Positions 24,201 through 34,546 of a stretch of DNA of 64,000 bases are shown here, piece after piece. How positions within the stretch are numbered: position 1 is the stretch's first letter; every line of letters starts with the position of its first letter. Location: NCBI RefSeq assembly GCF_027595985.1, contig NC_073304.1:47719137-47783136 (forward strand). Direction: 5' to 3'. The notes beneath the pieces were generated by a model. That model worked only from the letters and a program-made list of their open reading frames with translations, had not been told where the DNA came from and made no database searches. The translations under genes and the position numbers were made by a program. The stretch is from Sorex araneus. Its lineage: Eukaryota; Chordata; Mammalia; Eulipotyphla; Soricidae.

Positions 24201-27200
24201 TGATATCTTGAACAGTTTTCTAAGTCCCAATTTCTTGATAGTATATGAATTTATCTCTGGGATTGGAGGATGGTTGAGATAATCTATGCAAGAAATTTAG
24301 CAGTGCTCAGAAATATGGTAAACTTTACCCACTATGACTTATTAGTCAATTTAAAATGTGAAATCATGCAATTTGCTTATTTATAACCAATATTCCTTCA
24401 CGAATATAAAAAACTGGGTCTAAACAAAAGCTCAAAGGGCTAAAAAAAAAGCACATGCTGGGCAGGCAGGATGTCTAGGTTCAATCCCTAGCATTGCATA
24501 GCTCCCTGAGCAACACCAGAAGTCATCCCTGAATACTGAGTTCCTGTAGTAATCCTGAGTATTAGCGGGTGCAACCCAAAAACAAAAACAAAATGAATCA
24601 AGAATATGATACTGACCTTAAGCATTACCAGGTAATCATCATGACGCTGAATCTGAAGTAGATTGGCCAAAGCCATGACACCAGCCTTAAAATCAGGATT
24701 AGTGACTATAAAAGATTAAAAACAGTAAGTTTCAGCTCTGCAAAAACTATATGTATATACATTACACACACACTTGCAAATATGTAAACTCTAATATTTT
24801 TTAGTTCTCTGGTAAAAACATCATTTTTTACTTGCATTCTTTTCATTTTAAAAATAATTTACTTCTTACAGTTTAGAAAACATGGTTACAACAGTGTTAT
24901 CATATATAGTAGTCAAGTTAAGTACCCCTCCAAAGTGCCAAGGTCCTCCACTACTTCTTTTGATACCTCTAGTATAGAATGTTTAAAAGTTAAGTTTTTA
25001 ATCAATCTTGGAAGATCAATATGCTACATTAACTCACATTAGGTTTGTTCTGTAACTTATTTTTGCAAGGCTTATTTATGCAGCGCTTTTAATTAACATA
25101 CTCCCCTAAAGCTATTAATATATAGAATTCTATAACAGATAGTTTTCCCAAAACCTTCTCTTGAAGCAGCAGTTCTACAATGTCCAAGACTACAATGTCT
25201 TACTAATTTTTAAGGATAACTCATAAATTATAGGTTATATTATACCAAAAAATATTTAACATTCTGTTATAGTTAGAATCTTCATATTTTCAAAAGGGAG
25301 AATACTTTCTGTAATCTGGTAAAACCAGATTCCATTCTAGAATGTAAAAAAAGCACTTAAGAAACAATGATTAATTTACATGCATTAAAAACTCACCATC
25401 CAAATTGATCAATGGTTCTGCATTTTTAGCTGAATTGTCAGCATTTCTTGTATTATCAGGAACTGAGTCTTTGTATTTTTCCGCTGTAAAAATAGGTTAA
25501 AAATACTACAGAACTGCAACTTACAATAAAACAAAAGATTACTTATTGAATTTAAGCAGAAGACAACTGCCCCAATCAAAACTGATTACTTACTAAACTT
25601 TTACATAAGACAACTGCCCCAATCAAAATGTATTTTTACTATTAAAAAAACTTATCAGCATAAGCATAATATGTGAGTAGTATCTAAAGACAGCAGAAAC
25701 AAGGGCCAGGAAGACTGGTCAATGAGACAAAGAGACTGCAATGATTATGATAGTTGGGAATGATGACAAAACTGAGTGCTGAAAGGAGGTAAAGTGATAT
25801 GCATGACATACTTTCAGTAACAGTATTGGCAAGTGAGAGGGGAGGAGGGGCACGCTTTGGGACATACTACCTTAGCAGATTTAGGGAGGGAAACTGGGGT
25901 ACTGGAGGAGGAAAATGTACACTGATGAAGGTAAGGTATTGGAACATTGCAGACTGAAACTCAATCACGAACAACTTTGTAACTGTATATCTCATGGTGA
26001 TTCAATAATTTAAAAAAAAAGGTGATTTACCAGTGACTATACAATTAAGCTAAAATGATTATTGAACTACATGACTAAAGTATCTCTTTGCTACATTCCT
26101 AAAATACATTTATTCCAACTTCTACCTTACACTAAATTTTAGGAGAAAACTCTGCTTTTATAGTTTACTATGAAAAGTGGTAGGGGTAGAAAAATGGGAA
26201 GGCAAGTTAAATAAATTAAACACAAACTCACTAACCAATTCAACCCAAATATTTAAATGCAAATCCCAAAACCCCGCTTTCTTTAAAAAAAAAGCAATTT
26301 TAATATACTAACATATATATACCTATCGAGATGTGAAATGCAAAAGTCTAAAAGCAGCTTTTACTACTTTCACTTAAAAGTACTTTAATACTCTACAAGT
26401 CCTCACAAAAATATTTCACACACTTAACATCCCTAATGACATTTTTAGCTACTGTTTATATAACATAGAAATAAAAGAGGGAAAGCAAAAGCCTTAAGAT
26501 AGAACAGAATGAGTTTAAAGGACGTTCCACTAGTCACATCTAAAACAGCATAAACAAAATACACAACAAAAAAAGATTATAACCCAGTGAGTATGAGAGT
26601 CTGAAGTTATACTGACTTAAACATACATTACATGAGCCGAGAGAGAACTCAAGGGGTTGCCTGTAAGCTTTGCACAAGGGAGGCTTAGGTTTGAGGTCTG
26701 GCAACAAATGGATCTACCCTCATCCCCACCTGCCAAGCATAAGCACAGCCAGGAGTAGCCTCAAAACAGAAACAAAAATAAACAAAAACCAAACATTGGA
26801 AAAGTGGAAGTTCCTCATACTAATGTGAAGAAATGATGGTATTAGAAAAACACCTTTTGGCACTGGACACCTAGGCAAAAATCTTAAGAGCAAAAAAAGC
26901 ATTACTGACATCACCTTAAATTCTTCCCATTGCATTGTATTTATTGTAAAGGGGAAATAATTACTTTGTAAGTGGAGAAATTTATTCAGGTAAGCATAAT
27001 ATAACGAGCAACAGAATGAAAAATATCACTAGCATACACTTTCTGATGTCATGTACTTATTAGAACCTTAGAATCTATGTTATTTCTAACACAAGTGCAA
27101 ACCCTGAATGTACTCATGAGTCAATAATAAATCAAAATTGAGAAGATGCTACAAAACAAATGACAGTGTCATGGAACACAGACTAAGTTCCAGGTTACTG

Positions 27201-30200
27201 GAGACAAAGAAATATAACAACTGAATGCAATACAAGATCCAGGACTGCTTTGCTCTACTCCCCCACTTTTTGCTATAAAGAACTCACTGAAATAACTGGT
27301 AATTACAACAATACTGAATTAAAGTTTACTTTCTGATTTTGATAAGTCCAAGGTGGCTATTATTTAAGTTTGGGGGGATGGTACATATCAGCAGTCAGAA
27401 GCTACTCCCATCTCAGTGTTCTGGGAATAACGCAGAGCCAGGGACTAAATCTAGGCTTTTGCATGCAAAGCATGCACCCCAGTCCTTTGTGCTATTACTT
27501 TCCCTACATAATTTTTTGGTTTTATTTTTCTGCTTATTTTGGGGGGCAAGCGGGGGATGCCTACATCCAGCAATGTTCAAGGGTACTGAGAATCATATCT
27601 GGGTCAGCCATACAAGGTTAAGTGCACAACTCAGTGTACTACTGCTCAGGCCTCTTCATCATGTTTTAAGGAGATGTACACTGAAGTAAGTGTTCATAGG
27701 TGGGTGGGCCAGAGAGGCAGATTAGTGGATTGGAGAATATACTTTGCATGCAGAAAGCACAGGCACTGCATGCCAGGCATTAAATAGTCTGCTGAACACT
27801 ACCAGAAATGATCCCTGAGCACAGAGCTAGAGGTGGTCCCTGGCACCTCCAGGTGTGGCCCACAACTTTCCCCCGCCAAATTATTTGAGAATATAATTTT
27901 TACATTTCTGTTTTAGTTTGGATCTACTGCTTATAGCAGTGTTTGGTATAGTGGCTTGGATAAGTACAGAATTTCACCTCTTCCTAGAACCAATGGTTTG
28001 CCCACCTTTTTTATATGTTCCACTCCCTGGAACAACTGATTTTTTCTGTGAATATATATGAGGGTGAGGTTAAGTGAAGTAAAATGTCAACATTTGCAGT
28101 CTGGGTATATGAAAACTCTTTATACTTTGTGACTTCTTTATAAATTTGAAATTATGTCAAGAAAAATTTTTCCCGTGTTTTTTTTTCTTTTTTCCTTTTG
28201 GGTCTTTGGGTCACACCCAGTGATGCTCAGGGGTTACTCCTGGCTCTGCACTCAGGAATTACTCCTGGCGGTGCTTGGGGGACCATATGGGATGCCGGGG
28301 ATTGAACCCGGGTCGGCTGCATGCAAAGCAAACGCCCTACCCGCTGTGCTATGGCTCCGGCCCCCAAGAAAAAATTTTAAAGTCAGATTTTAATCACTTA
28401 ATGGATAAGCAAGCAAAAGCTTTTAAAAATATTAAAGCACAAATTTTAAAAATTCATATTTGCTCATTAAATAATAAAAATGTAGTGGACCAAAAAGATA
28501 GCACAGTGGATAGGGAGTTTCCATTGCATGTGGCCCACTAGGCATTTATCCCTGGCACCACTATGAGCCCTGCAAAAATTATCTCTGAGCACAGAGCTAG
28601 GAGTAAGACCTGAGTAACATAGGTGTGGTCCAAAACAAACAAAAAGAATAAAAATATAAAATTAACAGCAACATATTAATGTAAAACCACAAAAGAACAA
28701 TGATGCCTCTGACTAAAAAACGACAGTTTTACTACTTACACCTTTCGAAAGTCTATTGTGACAGCAAGTAGGGCGTTTGCCTTGCATGCCAACAACCCGG
28801 GTTTGATTCCTCCATCCCTCTCGGAGAGCCCAGCAAGATACTGAGAGTATCCCCGCCCGCACGGCAGAGCTTGGCAAGCTACCCGTGGCATATTTGATAT
28901 GCCAAAAACAGTAACAAGTCTCACAATGAAGATGTTATTGGTGCCCACCCGAGCAAATTGATCAACAATGGGATTAGAGTGCTACAGTGCTACATTCAGA
29001 CTTAGTATTTTTGATACCATTAGAATTTATAATCATTAATAGTTAATTATAATCCCACTATCATTCAATTACTTTTTCAAATAAAATTCAGTTACCAGTT
29101 TTCAATATAGAAAACTTTATTTCAGAAACAAACTCAGTCTATCATTTATTCAGAAAGACCATCTATTACTGAGAAGTAATTGTACTTGATTAAGAGATAA
29201 CTATAGGGATACATAATCACATGACAACCATTATCCTTGTACCTAAGCAATCAAAGTTGAAGAATTACACAAATGGAGCAAAGGTGGAGGGGAGAGAGGG
29301 AACGTCGAACAATGATAGAGGAATTCTGACACAATGGTGAAGTATTAGTACAAAACATGACTTCAACAGTTTTTAAACTAAACCCCAATTTAAAATTAAT
29401 TTTAAGGGGCCGGAGCGATAGCACAGCGGGTAGGGCGTTTGCCTTGCATGCGGCCGACCTGGGTTCGATCCCCGGCATCCCATATGGTCCCCCAAGCACT
29501 GCCAGGAGTAACTCCTGAGTGCAAAGCCAGGAGTAACCCCTGAGCATCGCTGGGTGTGACCCAAAAAGCAAAAAAAAAAAAAAATTAATTTTAAGATGAT
29601 AATTTAAAATGGAATAAACTATAATTTAATTTGGGAAGAGTTCAGTAACTTGGGAATACTTCCTTCAAATTAACTGTTCTTAAGCAGGGAAGATGGCTCT
29701 AAAGGGCAGAATATAGGCTTTACAGCTAAGAAGCTCAGTTCTCTGTCTACACTCTTTTGTCCCCATAGTGCATCACCAACTATGGCCCGAAAACAAGACT
29801 AAAATTTTTTAAATAGACCAGAGAGAGTACATAAGGTGAAGCACTTACAAGCTACAGACTACGTAAGGTAGCTAAATTCAAAGAAATGTCTTGTGAAATG
29901 ACATTTCATTATCCTTCTCCAGCAGACACCATCTCCAAATTCTAAAAGAAAACTCTAAAGATCAATAAAAAATGCTGCCTTTTAGTGAGACATTCAACCT
30001 GAAGATTTTTTCGGGTGCTTGGAAGGCAGCTCTAAGTGCTGCCTTGCTGTGGCTCCCCAGGACCTGCAAGCAACGAGCTAGGAGTTACCCAAGGGTACCC
30101 ATGAGTGTGGTCCTAAAACAATGAAACCAAAAAATTCTTTCTTGACAATTTGGGGATTCAGAGTGAGAGCCAATAACAGATGGATGGGTGCAAACAAACA

Positions 30201-33200
30201 AAAACACATTTAAAAATATATGCTGAAAAGTGAGATGGAAAACGTATAAAACTTATTAAACTAACCCAGAAATGAGATTGAAAATACATACTGTTAAGTT
30301 CCCTATAGTTATACTCTTCTTTCCCACCTTCCCTTGTCTCTTTAAAATAAACATTCCCCACAAAACATACCATTATCTCCATACTCAAGTCTAACTGCTA
30401 AGCCAAGAAGCCAGTCAATTGCTTCCTGTCGATCTTGAATCTTGAAAGGACAGTTAACGTCTCTGAGATACTATAAGGGGAAAAAAATTTAGTCTCATTA
30501 TTACTATAAAGTCAAGAGAATCATTGAAAAATGGTCAAGTTAAAGAGACCTGAAATGGATTTTTAAGAACCTCTTCTAACACTTTTATTACTTTGTTATG
30601 AAATTATGAATCCAATGGGGGAAACATTGAAGCATACCATCTTATGAAAATGGTTTCAATCAGGCTTTTTAAAATTCTTTTATGTTCAGGGTCCAGCTGG
30701 GGATTCTGAACTTCCTTATCTAATAGATGAAAAGACTGAAGGTTGGAGAAGTTAATACTGTCATTGATTATGCACTTAGATCTGGGGCCAAAGTAACTTC
30801 TGGGCCAGGGATATGCTCAGGGTGCTAAAATTTATGCCTTGCACAGAGACCCCTGGGGTCAATCCCCAGCCCCATGTTATCCCCCAAGGTATCACTAGGT
30901 ATTACCATAAAAAAAAAAAAGTCCAAAGTCATTTCAAGTTTTTTTTTTTCCTTCACTTTTAACACATTACCTTTTCAAAGAACTTGGGCCACTCGCTGCT
31001 GTGGATGTTTCTTAAATTACCTCGGTCTTCAATCTTGTAATGTCTGATCTTCTGGTCTTCAAGCCAAACAATAAAGTTTCTAAATTCTGTTTCATCTGCA
31101 AGAAAAATATTATATAAATCACTAAATGCATTAGAAAGGAACCTTTCTCTTTCACAAACTGCTTGATGGGATTTATCAAAATAATTGAACTGTTCCAAGT
31201 AGGAGTTCAAAGGGCTGACTGAATCAACAAACTAAAAATGTTCTGTTCAAGAATGAAAAGAAAGGGCTGGAGAGAGAGTACATCAGGCAAGGTGCTTGCC
31301 TTGCATGGGGCCAACCTGAGTTTGATCCCCAGCACAGCATTTGTTCCCCTTAACCCACTAGGAGTGATCCCTCAGTACAGACCCAGGAGTAAGTCCTGAG
31401 CACTGCTGGATAAAACTCCAAACTTAAAAAAAAAAACCCAAAACAACAAGCTAACTAAGTGTAAAACAATGAAGACATAAAACCAAGGCATAAAGAAGAC
31501 AAAATTCCAGTCCAGTCCAATTTAAAAAACAGGTTCAAAAGGTAAGTATAGCAGATAAAGGCATTTGCCTTAAATATAGCCAATCTGTGCTTGATCCCTG
31601 GGAACAGAACCTGGGATAAATCCTGAGCATTGATGAATATCGAACCAAAAAAAAAAAAAAGGGGGCAGATTATATTTATTTAGGTTTGGGGGCCACATCC
31701 ATCAAAGCTCAGCGTTATTCCTGGCGGTGCTCAGAAGACCATAGATCGAACCTGGGTCAGCTGCATGCAATACAAATGTTGCCCCCCACTGTACTATAGC
31801 TTTGGCCCCAGGAAAGGCAGATTTTAATATTCTTCAAGATGGACAAACAGGTGGCCCATAGGAAAACTGTTATCACAGCAGAAGGGCACTCAGATGATGA
31901 GATACCTCCTTCGTATGAGAATGGCTACACTGAAAGCAGCAATCAGAGTGTTGAGAGAGAGCGCAAAGAACTGGAGAACATGCTCTGCATTGAGATCCTT
32001 GGCTCCTCAATGGTTCCCAGAGCACTGAGCTGGGAGCAGCCACCTACACACTGCAGAGCAAAAAAAAATGATTTCACCTACAGATGATATAAGGAAATAA
32101 AGTTGAACAAAGACAAATCAGCAAGACACTAATTCAGGTCACCTGAGAAATGGGGAGAAAGGGGGAAAAGTAAGGAAATTTGTACATATCAATAAGGTAA
32201 GTAATTCAAACATGTTAAATAAAAAAGCATTATGTGCAAAGATTGAGTTAGCATACACTCAATTGTGAACAAGCTGTCTTTACTGATATCTAAAACTTTA
32301 GAAGGGGGGGAAAAAAAACCCTTTTCTCCACATGCCTTTGTTCCAATTCGTTGAGTGCTATAATTCAGAGATAAAAAGTCAATCAAGCAAAATGAAAAAT
32401 GGGGAAAATAAAAAAGAAGTTTTGTTCATATGCTGGTCTGAATTCAAATTCTAGGTCCAGATGTTTAATGATTGCAGGAACTTGAATTTTCTGTGCTTCA
32501 GAGTCTGTTACAAAACAGGAATATGCAATAGGGCTTTATTCATGGGGTTATTAAAGATAAATAAAATAAATAGAAATAATGTGTCCAGACTGGACTATCT
32601 TTTTGCTATTGAAGTGTTAATTCCATTGCTTTGGGATGGGGGATATAAGACCATGTTAACTTCAAAGCTAAGTTAGGCCAGGAAGCTAGCTGACTAAACT
32701 AAAGGGCTTTGCCTGCAGGTACTCTGGGTGTGAAAACCAGCACAGGAAGATCCTCTGAGCACCTCTGTAAGCCACCAGGTAGGGAGCACTCAGCTGAGAA
32801 TAGTACTAGAGCTGAGTACGTTGGGGCCCAATGTGCTGTGTCCCCCACCTAAATTAAAGCCAAAGTAATAGTGAAAGAAATCGGATAACAAAACAGATGC
32901 TACTATTTGGTGTGCACTAAAGAGAAAGTGGAGAATTATATCAGTATTCCCACACCCTTCTGCACTTTAGAGATGAGAAAATTTGGACTCGAAGATCCCG
33001 GATTCTGATCTCAGCTCTGTTGACCCTGGTCCACTTTTGTTAAATAAACAGAAAAATAGAAAAACCAAGAGTCTATAAACGAATATGTCTTTGTAGGCCA
33101 TCAAGACACTTGGAACTGCACAGATATTTTCCATTTGAAATTCAAGCCTTAAAACACCCTGGGGTGCTTTTGAAACTTTTAAAGGAAGGCTGGGGTGCAG

Positions 33201-33477
33201 CTCTGCAAGTCTAGTCCACACAACAGATGGGATGTGACCCCTTTCAAAGGTATGGTCAACCAGGTCTCACAGACCTAAAACCAGGGAAGAAATAAATTGT
33301 AGTGGTGGGTAACAGTGGTCAGCAAGGTTAACTTCCTTAGAAATGTACTAAATCAGGGCTGATTGGAGAAGGCAGTGCAGGGTAGACCTAGGTTCCATCC
33401 CCAGCTGAGCACCACCAGGAGTGACCCCTGAACCCCTGAGGCCAGCACGACTGGGTAGGTGTCAACCCCCAACAAAA

Positions 33478-33515
<38 letters not shown>

Positions 33516-33607
33516 CCCTACTACCCAACAAAAATTCACACACACACACACACACACCTACCTCTCCTCCCCAACAAAGTCAGTGTGTGTGTGTGTGTGT
33601 GTGTGTG

Positions 33608-33641
<34 letters not shown>

Positions 33642-33828
33642 TCACACACTCACTCACACACACACACAGAGGGATCTGGGAAGTACAGAGGAGACAGAGT
33701 GCTTGCCTTGCACAAGGCTAACCTGGGTGGGTGTCAACCCCCAACAAAAATACACACACACACACACAGCCCTACTACCCAACAGAAATTCACACACACA
33801 CCTCTACTCCCCAACAAAGTCAGTCAGT

Positions 33829-33911
<83 letters not shown>

Positions 33912-34546
33912 GGATCTGGGAAGTACAGAGGAGACAGAGTGCTTGCTTTGCACAAGGCTAACCAGGAACTGTTCCCCGGCACCCCATATGGTTCCCTAAG
34001 CATCACAGGAGCGCTCCCGAGCACGGTGTTAGGAGGAAGCCCCGAGCTCTGCTAAAGGTGCGACCCCCTCCCGCAAACAAACAAAAACAAACTATCATTG
34101 CTGTAAGATCCCCAACGCCTCCGTATTTGCAGTTCCACGGGACCCTCGCCCGCCATTCACTTCGGATACCGCTCCCCCTGCGGAGAGGTGGTGCTGAAGG
34201 GCGAGTGAGGGCGCCAACACCTTCCTGCCAAAGTGCTCAGAGCGGGGGTCTGGGGGGGGGGGGAGGCTGGAGTTTAGCAAGTCGGAACCACGACAAAGAA
34301 GTGGGTGCCACCCAGGCTCGCCCGACAGCAGCGGCTACCTGGTGGCCCGGGGAAGGATCCGGGGAGCCCCGACCGTCACAAGGCCTCCGAGGGTCCGGCT
34401 GAGGGAGCCCGGGTCCCGACGCCACGAAGAGCAGCCGCCGGCGGCTGAAGGAAACGCGGCCGGCCCGGGGCCGCCGCTGCCTCACCTTTGCAGTTGAAGC
34501 CCGCAGGGTTGTGATAGTCGAGAGCTGTCAGCTTGCGTCGGAACAT
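18102..34546 (-). CDS. RTRAF: RTRAF (C14orf166/CGI-99/hCLE), complete gene, 8 exons
   Basis: RNA transcription, translation and transport factor. It is a subunit of the RTCB-DDX1-FAM98B tRNA-ligase complex and of cytoplasmic RNA granules, and is reported to bind RNA polymerase II. Exons in coding order (minus strand): 34546-34486, 31095-30971, 30470-30371, 25483-25397, 24705-24617, 21882-21814, 19012-18964 and 18256-18102. The sum is 735 nt, or 244 codons plus TGA, equal to the human length (recalled). The start reads MFRRKLTALDYHNPAGFNCK and the end reads DPKTDHRLGKVGR. The N-terminal half is a helical calponin-homology-like fold; the C-terminal part (LNEAARILRLLHIEELRELQ) has heptad spacing typical of a coiled coil. 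Every border is AG/GT and in phase. The promoter is a CpG island. Confidence 0.97.
18348..18950 (+). mobile_element. ~585-bp GC-rich retroposon inserted beside RTRAF exon 7
   Basis: 18357-18941 is bounded by AGAACTAAT (18348-18356 and 18942-18950) and ends ATAAAATAAAAAAAAATAAA. The 5' part is CpG-containing (CCACCGGACCCCAGCGCC). The 3' part is GAAATATGGTGGTGGGAAGG, then ATGGTGGTGGGATTGGTG. The same modules occur inverted at 35338-36235, so this is a dispersed family. I cannot assign it to a named family. Confidence 0.75.
18964..19012 (-). CDS. RTRAF: RTRAF exon 7
   Basis: Minus-strand acceptor CCCCCACAG, donor GTAAGT. A 49-nt exon encoding GLPVALDKHILGFDTG plus one base. A large retroposon sits only 13 bases into the following intron (next to 18950). 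Confidence 0.95.
19730..20146. mobile_element. Two old SINE remnants (about 19730-19915 +, 19988-20146 -)
   Basis: Plus copy: GGAGATAGCTCAGTGCCAAA and CAAGTTTGTGCCCTATGCCA. Minus copy: GGAATCAAAGTAAAGTCAGC preceded by TTTTTTTTTCTTTTGG. Both are heavily diverged. Confidence 0.5.
20950..21121 (-). mobile_element. SOR-type SINE
   Basis: ACACACCCAGTGGTACTCAC, GGGATCAAACCTGGGTCTGG and CTATCATTCCAGCTCC (head). Confidence 0.85.
21194..21235. repeat. (TA)21 microsatellite
   Basis: Pure TA run within RTRAF intron 6. Confidence 0.95.
21814..21882 (-). CDS. RTRAF: RTRAF exon 6
   Basis: Minus-strand acceptor GTTTCTTAG, donor GTAAGT. A 23-codon phase 0-0 exon reading AIRILVQERLTQDAVAKANQ, then TKE. Skipping it would keep the frame. 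Confidence 0.96.
22561..22691 (-). mobile_element. SOR-type SINE lacking its head
   Basis: TTTTCGGGTCACACCCGGCC, TCCTGGCGGTGCGCAGGGGA and GAATCGAACCTGGGCCGGCC, then it breaks off before box A. A young sequence, truncated at its 5' end. Confidence 0.88.
23285..23940. mobile_element. Three SINEs: 23285-23450 (-), 23527-23690 (+), 23714-23940 (+)
   Basis: The minus copy has GGGCCACATTCAGCAGTGCT and GGGTTCAAAGTCAG. The first plus copy has CCTGAGTTCAATCCCTGACA. The second plus copy is the best preserved: GGGGCCAGAGCCATAGTACA, CATCCCATATGGTCCCCCAA and a long A-rich tail. Confidence 0.8.
24165..24320 (-). mobile_element. MIR fragment
   Basis: GGCTCTATCATTTTCAAGTG, then TTCTAAGTCCCAATTTCTTG, follow the antisense MIR order (CTCTGCCACTTACTAGCTG ... 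CTCAGTTTCCTC). Confidence 0.5.
24425..24594 (+). mobile_element. SINE, diverged, just before RTRAF exon 5
   Basis: GGTTCAATCCCTAGCATTGC box B region and tail CAACCCAAAAACAAAAACAA, ending 23 bp before the exon at 24617. Confidence 0.7.
24617..24705 (-). CDS. RTRAF: RTRAF exon 5
   Basis: Minus-strand acceptor CTTTATAG, donor GTCAGT. Encodes VTNPDFKAGVMALANLLQIQ, then RHDDYLVMLK. Confidence 0.96.
25397..25483 (-). CDS. RTRAF: RTRAF exon 4
   Basis: Minus-strand acceptor TTTTTACAG, donor GTGAGT. Encodes AEKYKDSVPDNTRNADNSAK, then NAEPLINLD. This is the acidic/Asn-rich linker and the most variable part of the protein. Confidence 0.95.
25700..26022 (+). mobile_element. L1 3' tail, sense
   Basis: AAACTGGGGTACTGGAGGAG, ATTGGAACATTGCAGACTGA, CAACTTTGTAACTGTATATC and TGGTGATTCAATAATTT-A(n). 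This is the complement of the tail seen in the L1 copies at 3300 and 12940. Confidence 0.75.
26635..27880. mobile_element. Cluster of old SINE remnants in RTRAF intron 3
   Basis: About 26635-26795 (+; GCCAGGAGTAGCCTCAAAAC), 27370-27500 (-, weak), 27536-27655 (-; TCCAGCAATGTTCAAGGGTA) and 27708-27880 (+; ATGATCCCTGAGCACAGAGC). The DNA between them shows nothing recognisable. Confidence 0.5.
28159..28378 (-). mobile_element. SOR-type SINE, young, with imperfect TSD
   Basis: Near-consensus antisense copy (GGGTCACACCCAGTGATGCT, GGGATTGAACCCGGGTCGGC, CCGCTGTGCTATGGCTCCGG). Flanked by AAGAAAAATTTT (28159-28170) and AAGAAAAAATTTT (28366-28378). Confidence 0.92.
28484..28646 (+). mobile_element. SOR-type SINE
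   Basis: AAAAAGATAGCACAGTGGAT (box A), TTATCCCTGGCACCACTATG and CATAGGTGTGGTCCAAAACA. Confidence 0.8.
28752..28992 (+). mobile_element. Long-form SINE, sense copy
   Basis: TAGGGCGTTTGCCTTGCATG, CTCTCGGAGAGCCCAGCAAG, CGGCAGAGCTTGGCAAGCTA, TATGCCAAAAACAGTAACAA and the 3' end GGGATTAGAGTGCTACAGTG. It has no poly(A); the end is a GCTACAGT-type repeat. Confidence 0.88.
29392..29595 (+). mobile_element. SOR-type SINE, youngest copy, exact 15-bp TSD
   Basis: Body 29407-29580, flanked by AAAATTAATTTTAAG on both sides (29392-29406 and 29581-29595). Intact box A (TAGCACAGCGGG) and box B (GGTTCGATCCC), with the 3' end GGTGTGACCCAAAAAGCA(n). Best in-window reference copy. Confidence 0.97.
30371..30470 (-). 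CDS. RTRAF: RTRAF exon 3
   Basis: Minus-strand acceptor CCTTATAG, donor GTATGT. Encodes YLRDVNCPFKIQDRQEAIDW, then LLGLAVRLEYGDN plus one base. Confidence 0.96.
30675..30918 (+). mobile_element. MIR-like fragment followed by an old SINE
   Basis: TCTAATAGATGAAAAGACTG resembles the MIR core (30675-30790). 30798-30918 has TGGGGTCAATCCCCAGCCCC and an A-tail. Confidence 0.5.
30971..31095 (-). CDS. RTRAF: RTRAF exon 2
   Basis: Minus-strand acceptor TTCTTGCAG, donor GTAATG. Encodes DETEFRNFIVWLEDQKIRHY, then KIEDRGNLRNIHSSEWPKFF and EK: 42 codons including the split first Asp. Confidence 0.96.
31264..31436 (+). mobile_element. SOR-type SINE
   Basis: GGGCTGGAGAGAGAGTACAT, CTTGCCTTGCATGGGGCCAA, TTTGATCCCCAGCACAGC and a poly-A end. 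It starts 169 bp upstream of RTRAF exon 2. Confidence 0.85.
31530..31809. mobile_element. Two SINEs in inverted orientation (31530-31663 +, 31676-31809 -)
   Basis: The plus copy ends in A14; the minus copy starts at a TTTAGGTTTGGGGGCCACAT tail complement and ends CTGTACTATAGCTTTGGCCC. Confidence 0.75.
31839..31990 (+). other. Unidentified ORF-like segment, possible retrocopy fragment
   Basis: An ATG-started frame encodes MDKQVAHRKTVITAEGHSDD, then EIPPSYENGYTESSNQSVER and a short charged tail. Its composition looks protein-like, and it begins soon after an antisense SINE. From about 31986 the frame runs into SINE-like sequence (CCTTGGCTCCTCAATGGTTC) with a short A-run. I do not recognise the protein. 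It is antisense in RTRAF intron 1 and could be a fragment of a processed pseudogene or chance. Confidence 0.3.
32435..32580 (-). mobile_element. MIR element
   Basis: Antisense MIR order: AATTCTAGGTCCAGATGT, GAACTTGAATTTTCTGTGCT, TTACAAAACAGGAATATGCA and CATGGGGTTATTAAAGATAA. Confidence 0.7.
32668..33110 (+). mobile_element. Old SINE remnant and MIR-like fragment
   Basis: 32668-32862 shows decayed SINE blocks (GAAGATCCTCTGAGCACCTC). 32960-33050 has TTTAGAGATGAGAAAATTTG, a MIR core-like run. Both weak. Confidence 0.4.
33364..34076 (+). repeat. SINE disrupted by microsatellites and a tandem duplication
   Basis: SINE head-side sequence (33364-33450) and its 3' side (33964-34076, CACCCCATATGGTTCCCTAA) enclose two tandem units: 33451-33722 (272 bp) and 33723-33963 (241 bp). 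Each unit runs GGGT(A/G)GGTGTCAACCCCCAAC, (CA)n, CCCTACTACCCAACA, (CA)n, CCCCAACAAAGTCAGT, (GT)n or (CAGT)n, (CT)n, (CA)n and GAGGGATCTGGGAAGTACAG. Lies in RTRAF intron 1, 410 bp downstream of exon 1. Confidence 0.9.

Noticed and set aside
29407-29580. tRNA gene (box A and box B present)
   Set aside because: Part of a dispersed SINE with A-tail and TSD; no cloverleaf-compatible acceptor pairing needed or seen.
33480-33909. CRISPR-like alternating repeats
   Set aside because: Units are microsatellites in a tandem duplication, not repeat-spacer units, in a mammalian intron.
33421-34055. Two ~195-residue His/Thr-rich ORFs
   Set aside because: CA/GT/CT microsatellites remain open in several frames; the residue pattern is pure repeat translation.
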